Shown here piece after piece: positions 58,701 through 64,000 of a DNA stretch of 64,000 nt. Under the pieces are notes generated by a model. The model searched no databases and was not told the DNA's origin. It saw only the letters and a list, made by a program, of their open reading frames with translations. Source of the DNA: Procambarus clarkii (Eukaryota > Arthropoda > Malacostraca > Decapoda > Cambaridae); the NCBI RefSeq assembly GCF_040958095.1, contig NC_091193.1:19976722-20040721 (forward strand), given 5' to 3'. The translations under genes and the position numbers were made by a program. Position 1 is the stretch's first letter, and the number at the start of each line of letters is the position of its first letter.

Positions 58701-60239
58701 CAGCTATTGATTGGAAGATCTTGTATACTGCACTCTGCTCGCCACACGATCCTCCTTTTCTTGCTGAAGTTAACTCGTTTGGCAAGTGTGCTATACCAGT
58801 GACACTATAACACTTGGAAGGGATATGAATTATGGAGTGAATAAACTGTGCCTAACCACTTGAATCATCGGGGATCAAACTTTTACGTGCAATAAGCAAG
58901 ATTAGCTGCTCTGAAAAGTCCCAAGTGGATGGGTCGTTAGCAGTAGTTTATAGCTTAAATTATTGTATTTTGTAATTAATTGTTGGTATAGGTAAGGCGA
59001 TTTATGCCACTAGTGTAAAATTTTATTTTTCAGAAATTTCTTTAATTTAACTTTGTTGAATCTGTTGTATACAGGGGTGTTTGTCCTTTTCTACACCTTT
59101 CACAACTTTGGTAGAATCTGCAAGCTGCGGGTTGATATTTTAGTCAGTTCTCCTCTGACAAATCAATAAATTTATGGTTACATCTCTTCAACGTTATGTA
59201 TAATTATTAATAATTTCATTGTTCTACTTGTGTACGACTGTTTCCGAACCAGTGTTAAGTTTTTAAGTCTGTACGTGCATAATTTGCATCTAAGAGTTCT
59301 TACCTGGAGATAACATATGTATACAATACATTCTCCCTTCTATAGATTGTTATATAAGATGTCAGAAGCCACACAGTGCTTAAGGGCATAGAAGAGTATG
59401 CTCAGAAACTGGTTTTTCCGGGCTAACTTCCTCTTTTTGTGTAAAAGGTTGTGAAGCCAGGCGGAGGCAAGTTAGCGGTCAGCTGTCTTTTTGCAAGTGG
59501 TAATTCGTTATTGATGTACTGTGCATTCATTAATTTTCTTCTGATATGCAATGGATTTTTTCGGTGTGTATAACAGATATTAATGCATAAAAGTGTCGCA
59601 TGTTAGCGTTGTATTAAAATATTTTAAAAGACGTAGAAATTTCAAGTTTCCACTAGCTAGTTTTAAATTGTCTATTACGAGCTATTCTCATCGGATGCAA
59701 TTGAAAAATATCTGAATTTTGTCATGTTTATCACTGCAATTTTAATAGCAATGACAAGTTCAGGGCGTTGCGTGGGCAGCATGCGACCTAGAATGTAAGA
59801 AAATATGTAGCGAGAGCAGCAGCTGTGAAGGTGGTGTGTCCGTTACAGCCGGGGGGACGCCAGCGTGTGGGTGCTCTACTCCTTCTCTTAACCTAGTCTG
59901 CAGCAGCAGCTCCTCCACCCCCTGCTCCACCTGCTCGACCCGCTCACCTCCACTAGGTAGTGTACATATAAGCCGCAGCGCAAACATTTCCTCCAGTCGA
60001 TCTCGTGTTCATGCACGTGGGAAAAATTTATTTCGTGTGGCCTCTTCTAATGATGGCGGGCAAGCAGGGATATAGAGGGTTGGAGAAGGAATGAAATAAA
60101 AGGTGAAATAAAGACGGTGGACATCGTTAATGAAATAACGTGATATAGGTAGAAGTAAATAGATTGTTCACTGGAGGTTTTATTACCTAGTACGCAGTAA
60201 GAACGTTGCGGTTACCATGCTGTGATTCCAACGATCAAC
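55761..60239 (+). other. nudE intron 1, middle part
   Basis: Contains a 65-bp piece of the GACGACG foldback family (57460-57530) and a short (CCGCCGC) run near 57025-57040. The 60-codon frame at 58628-58810 has no recognised family. No coiled-coil exon was found, but an exon of about 90 bp could be missed by eye. Confidence 0.4.
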
Positions 60240-60305
60240 GTCCCCGCAGCTCGGTCTCTGACCAGGCCTCCTGGTTGGTCGTCTGGTCAACCAGGCTGTA
60301 CCAGT
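60240..60305. repeat. GGTCGTCTGGTCAACCAGG repeat
   Basis: Short member of the family at 6355-6520 and 48420-48540; another stub lies at 61957-61992. Confidence 0.5.
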
Positions 60306-62344
60306 CACTTTAGCTGTGCTAGGAAAATATCAGTGGTTAAAAATATTTTAATTCATATACTGAAATGGCATAATTAAAATTTGTGCTCTGTTTAACGCGC
60401 CACCATGGTATGGTTTTACTTGTTGTTTATCAGTTGATCATTTCGAGAATAAATGTGCTCCCGGAGCCCTTGTGATAGCCTGGTCTGTGAGGCTTTTTGT
60501 CTCCATTGCCCGGAGGCTCACATTGTTGGGCAAGGTGTGAACATTTGGTCATCCTTCAACGCACTTGAAGGTCGCTAGACACATGGGTCAGTGGTGAATG
60601 GACTGGGCGTGATGGACGTGTGCTGGCGTCTTGATTTAGTGGAGAGCAAACTGCGTACAAACATTTGTATTAAGCCTTGAAATGAAAGTTTGTCGTAAAG
60701 TTGTCTGAGAGTCATGACTTTTGTAGCGTTTACAAGACCAAGCTGATGGCGTTTTTGCCAGGCAATTGGGTGGGTGACAGTGAATGTAAGTGTCCAGTAG
60801 CCATTGAAACGGGGCAGATGTAGGCTGTCCTTCCTACCCATCCTCTCATCTACACGTATTTTATGAAAATAAACATAAAAGGGCTGCAACTCATTTGTAG
60901 AAGTTAAATAAATTGACCTTTCTACGAGAATTTTAAAACAGCGGTGGCAGGAGTGAGAGGCCGTGAATGGGAGATGTGGAATGTTGCAGGTTATGTGGGA
61001 GGGAGAGAGTCCTTGGAGGCGGCAGGTGGCCCTAGATGGCTGAGGGCGGACGACTGAGGTAGCGGGAAGACTGATAAGGGTGCTTGAATTAGGGGCGCAT
61101 CCCACACTGGATTTTCACAGGGAGGATATGGTTTAGGGAGGAGGGTTGTCGATAGTGCATGAGTAAGCTAGTTTAGAATATAATCAGGGTTCTGTGGTAT
61201 ATCTTTCGGCAGTAACGAGCTAGCATTGGGCGGGATACACGGTTATTACAAGCTGGTGCAGTGCGCGATCCTGCCCCAGCTTGCTTCCATTGTGGCAGGG
61301 GTTGGAGTAGGGGTGAAAAATGATCCTGGTTAGTTTGGTGAGCGTTTGTGTTTGTAGTATTGGTCCCGGAGAAGCGCACTTGTGTTGCATGATGTCGTGG
61401 GTATCAAAAGCCGCACTTGGTTTGGTGGAGGCGGTTAGTGTGGCAAGAATATCAAAGTTGTCGAGCGAGATATTTCTAAGTCTTATTTGAGTTAATGTGG
61501 GTATTACGCAGGTTGTATAGGTCTCCGCAGGCGAATGTGGGCCGTGTAGCATGGGCAAGGGTTGATATGTAGCGTGGGTGGGGGGGTTGATATTTAGCGT
61601 GGGCGGTATTATGTTCCGTGGGCATGATTGGTTTGGTAGGACGTGTAGGCCTATCCCCATCTTGAAACGTGGGTCGTATTAGCGCTGGAGGATTTCAAAC
61701 GGGTGATATTGCAGGATCAAAGGCATCTTTTTTTTTTTTAATTCTCGCTCACGTGGCTTGTTGAACTGTTGTGGCCTCTGTATGTGCTCTCTGGCTGCAC
61801 CTCGAGTCTTGAGGTTCACAGTTCATACTTCACTTCCCGAGACCATCCTGGAGTGAGACAGGATTATTTTTAGGCAGATCCAAAGTTAGATAGGAATGCC
61901 AGTGAGGTAGGTACACATCAGTGCCATTTAACAGGTGAAATCATGGGATATTCTCTGACGTATGAGTCACAGCCTGGCTGATCAGGCATCTTGTACGTTG
62001 ATTCCGTCCCGTAACCAGTTCCTTCCTCCAATGTGGCAAAGTTCATTAAAAAGTTCTCTTAATTGTCCACTAGAATTTCTTGATCTCTTGGACAAGTCCT
62101 GTTTCATGTTTGTTTTGAGTGCGCATGTGAAGGCTCTGTTTAAGGCTGTTGCTATTAAAAGGATTTTCTCGTTTATTACAAAAATTACCACACAGTGGAT
62201 ATTTATGTAAATAATTTAACGTTAAAATGAAGTATATTTTATGCCTGCTTGTCGGTACGGTTAAAAACTGCGCCATGTGTGTTTGGAAGTAAATTGGGAA
62301 TGTCATTTACACGGAGCAACTTGTGGTTTACTATTGAGTGATTG
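60306..62344 (+). other. nudE intron 1, later part
   Basis: GT-rich stretch with short GTAGCGTGGGTG repeats near 61545-61620. No exon recognised. Confidence 0.4.
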
Positions 62345-62515
62345 ATTGGCAACCCGTCGTCCAAATAGCGTCGCAAGGCCAAAAATCGTCGCACTAGATA
62401 ATGGTAGCAGCTCGCGAAATTGATCTCTCTTTTTTGTTTTGGGTCCTCGGGTAGCTTAGGATAGGGAACTTTAGTGGCAGTTTCTTGACGTTGGGAAATT
62501 ATAAGAGGGGCTGGA
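62345..62515 (+). repeat. Dispersed repeat, plus copy
   Basis: Matches the reverse complement of 21297-21490 (GGCCAAAAATCGTCGCACTA, TTTTGGGTCCTCGGGTAG, TTCTTGACGTTGGGAAA). 62516-63380 after it is unassigned except for a LINE-like stub near 63280. Confidence 0.6.
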
Positions 62516-63385
62516 AGACAGGCAATTCATATAGGTTGTAGTACATTATACTGTGCATTAATATTTGTTAGGTACTCCCCTCCCCCTTCCAAATTGAGCA
62601 TCTACTTCGCTTTGGGATGTGGTTATTGTATGACCCGCATCCCTAACGGTATATAATTTTGAGTAGCCCATTTCCATTAACGAGAGGCATTCATCCTCCT
62701 AACAGCATTGGTAATAACCAGTGTCGTGGAGGGCGCGACTGAGGTGCACGAGTGAAGCCTGTGGGGTGTCGGTAAGCAGCAGACACTTGCAAAACCATAT
62801 TAGTGGTGTTTAAGGTCTGTCGAAAGTGCGTTGGTGTACCATAAATACAAAGTACGGTCGTTGGAATACCTGGCACGGCCTTCCCTACCATCCTGCAACA
62901 TTAGCTGGCGAGACCATCCAGCGCATATTAGGCAGACTTGCTCAACTTCACTACTGTTGTTGTTTAACATTGCAGGTGTTCAGTTGTGCATTGCTTGCGA
63001 GAAGCAGACATTCTCACACTCGCACCTCTCTGGCTTCCTCTAGGTTGCACTTCTCGGTGTAAACAACAGCATGAATATGCATATTCTATTGTATCTCCAA
63101 AATACCTCCAGTCCCAAGAATCGATGGTGTGCTAGACTGTGTTTAGTTCCCGAATTCGTCATTAATTTTGTAATCGTGCAATGGGTTCTTCTATGTTATT
63201 TGCATGCTGAAAATCTCGTTTTATGAGAGATTATTTACAGCCATTCAGCCTTGCCCAAGAATCTAATCTAAGAAAAAATGAACAGAAGCCCATTGGCTCA
63301 TACAAGAGAGCTCCTGTTTATATCCACCCAAACTCATTCATATACATGTATAATCTACGCTTGAAACAATCCAACGACTATATAT

Positions 63386-63490
63386 AGAGTAGTTACAGCC
63401 CCGCTCCAGTGCCAGGCATGTCCACTACGGGCTCACCATACCCCGTGCTACTTGGAATTTTTTATGAGTAGCTGAATTTTAAAACATCAA
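63386..63490 (+). repeat. SINE-like conserved domain
   Basis: TCCACTACGGGCTCACCATA..CCCGTGCTACTTGG followed by GAGTAGCTGAAT. The same layout as the CACTTACGGGCTATTCATG domain at 11750-11800. Confidence 0.5.
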
Positions 63491-63894
63491 CAACTATATA
63501 GTGTCCAAGAGACTCTTATCCTTACATAATAGCTCACTAACCGAAAGGTTAACCTTGGGTTATTGGCCTAGAGTGCCGATGTGAGATTGCCAAACACCGT
63601 AAGCTTGAAGCGATATTATGTCACTACTGGTGAGAGTCTCTCAGAGAGAGGAAGTGTGGTCGGGTCAAAGGTTACCGAAGATGGTGAGGGTGAACCTTAA
63701 TACATTACCTCGTGATGGTATTTCAGAAGCGTCTTCCGCCAGGGGGCACAATGGTTGCCGCAAGATGTTAGTGATACCGGGGGATTGTGGGAGATGATGG
63801 GGCTTCCTTGTTATTCTGCTGCTGCTGCCGTTTCGTCAGCACTTGTGGGGTTACTCGACAACGTTACTCGAGGGTGACAACAGGGGGTTGTAGA

Positions 63895-63955
63895 TAAAGC
63901 CTAAGCTACTCCATCATTTTGAGATGTATTTTATTGTATTAGCAAACGTACTTCA
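63895..63955 (+). repeat. Retroelement 3' tail
   Basis: AAGCCTAAGCTACTCCATCA...GAGATGTATTTTATTG, as at 28830-28890. Confidence 0.5.
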
Positions 63956-64000
63956 ACAACGCGGCCACCCCGAGGCTCCTTGCAGCTGTACAGCTGGAAC

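Noticed and set aside
58628-58810. A 60-codon plus-strand frame as nudE exon 2
   Set aside because: The peptide (EVPENFKAIPAIDWKIL) is not coiled-coil and does not resemble the NudE segment that should follow.

Overview
The window looks like nuclear DNA of a decapod crustacean, most likely a crayfish or lobster relative. It is AT-rich and intron-rich, and it is packed with tRNA-derived SINEs, fragments of non-LTR retrotransposons, foldback repeats, (TA)n tracts and TTAGG/CCTAA blocks of the kind common in decapod genomes. The species cannot be fixed from the sequence alone. No prokaryotic features, CRISPR arrays or rRNA were seen.

Three host genes can be supported, all built from spliced exons. 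(1) REXO5, an RNA exonuclease, is on the minus strand at 25619 to 5935. Twelve coding exons join with consistent phase and GT/AG sites into a 729-residue protein with all five DEDDh catalytic residues. (2) RMND1, a mitochondrial inner-membrane protein needed for mitochondrial translation, is on the minus strand at 42411 to 30373. Seven coding exons give 548 residues. (3) The first coding exon of a nudE (NDE1/NDEL1) dynein-regulator gene is on the plus strand at 54308-54390; the rest lies beyond the window after a first intron of probably more than 9.6 kb. RMND1 and nudE are divergently arranged. The three genes act in separate processes (RNA 3' processing, mitochondrial translation, dynein transport) and nothing suggests an operon or functional cluster.

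Layout: 0-5.9 kb holds repeats only, including a 35-bp minisatellite broken by a palindromic insert and a second minisatellite interrupted by about 0.8 kb. 5.9-25.7 kb is REXO5, whose introns carry a TTAA-flanked 0.9-kb element, a 1.26-kb solo LTR (its empty site is present in another repeat copy at 48 kb), large hairpins and LINE pieces. 25.9-28.5 kb is a cluster of four copies of a 375-390-bp palindromic element with TTAGG blocks, each embedded in (TA)n; a fifth copy lies in a REXO5 intron. 29.6-30.1 kb has a small patch of a 168-bp satellite whose main array is at 44.2-46.3 kb. 30.4-42.4 kb is RMND1. 43.9-44.24 kb is the C-terminal end of a hAT transposase that runs straight into the satellite. 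46.5-53.6 kb holds nested LINE/SINE insertions, a CA-rich minisatellite and a long inverted repeat. 54.3-64 kb is nudE intron 1 with scattered repeats.

Most open reading frames in the window are chance or repeat-derived. The most unusual signals are the TTAGG-bearing palindromes in (TA)n, the same foldback family abutting one 3' splice site in each of REXO5 and RMND1, the satellite/hAT junction, and the self-documenting LTR insertion. No new gene system could be supported.
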